Position numbers and translations under genes: made by a program | Notes under the pieces: model-generated | What the model was told of the DNA's origin: nothing | The model's database searches: none | Seen by the model: only the letters and a program-made list of their open reading frames with translations | Assembly: GCA_029962745.1 (NCBI GenBank) | Contig: CM057151.1 | Location: forward strand, 6,382,706-6,446,705 | Direction of reading: 5' to 3' | Source: Echinometra lucunter | Taxonomy: Eukaryota; Echinodermata; Echinoidea; Camarodonta; Echinometridae | DNA: 64,000 bases | Shown here: positions 63,911 to 64,000 of the stretch, piece after piece | Layout of the letters: every line of letters begins with the position of its first letter | Position numbering within the stretch: position 1 is the stretch's first letter

Positions 63911-64000
63911 CTGTTAGAGTGAATGAAAATATGAAGGAATGGATGGATGAATGAATGAATGAATGAATGAAATAATGAATGCCAACAACTTTTGATAGGG
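63911..64000 (-). other. SUCLG2: SUCLG2 intron 5' of the first visible exon
   Basis: The acceptor at 63911-63912 opens in phase 0 (GCTGGTATAGCAGGTGCAG). A GAAT/GGAT short repeat fills 63935-63980. The upstream exon is out of the window. Confidence 0.6.

Overview
The window is animal nuclear DNA. Genes have short exons, GT-AG introns and long introns full of transposons, microsatellites and poly-G/poly-C runs. The repeat spectrum (many hAT-like and TA-flanked foldback elements, the recurrent GCGAGCGAAGCGAGCGAG motif, a SURL/gypsy-like retrotransposon) together with a subtilase-ZP gene suggests a marine invertebrate deuterostome, most likely an echinoderm such as a sea urchin. That placement is inference; no species can be named from the sequence alone.

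Layout. (1) 145-2067, minus: exons of a Myb/SANT-like DNA-binding protein. (2) 2068-10105: gene-free, with nested DNA transposons and low-complexity DNA. (3) 10662-25440, minus: a 12-exon gene whose splice phases all agree, predicting a 721-residue protein made of signal peptide, I9 propeptide, proteinase-K-type subtilase, ZP domain, transmembrane helix and acidic tail. Its introns hold two hAT-type elements with 8-bp target duplications (one of them split by a Tc1 element) and several MITEs. (4) 28822-35007, plus: a broken Ty3/gypsy retrotransposon with one full LTR and one LTR fragment. (5) 35578-48531, minus: a complete 10-exon HAUS7 gene (augmin subunit, 373 aa), its last exon lying next to tandem copies of itself. 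(6) 51411-54633, plus: a complete 4-exon NDUFA12 gene (complex I accessory subunit, 136 aa). (7) 57821-63910, minus: nine exons of SUCLG2 (GTP-specific succinyl-CoA ligase beta), with the 5' exon beyond the window.

NDUFA12 and SUCLG2 are both mitochondrial and converge; HAUS7 and NDUFA12 diverge across about 2.9 kb. I see no operon-like logic. The most unusual item is the single-gene fusion of a secreted serine protease to a membrane-anchored ZP polymerisation module. In it the catalytic Asp, His and Ser are kept but the usual oxyanion-hole Asn is Ser. Next in interest are a hAT insertion whose target duplication copied a splice donor, a MITE filled with telomere-like repeats, and the tandemly duplicated HAUS7 terminal exon.
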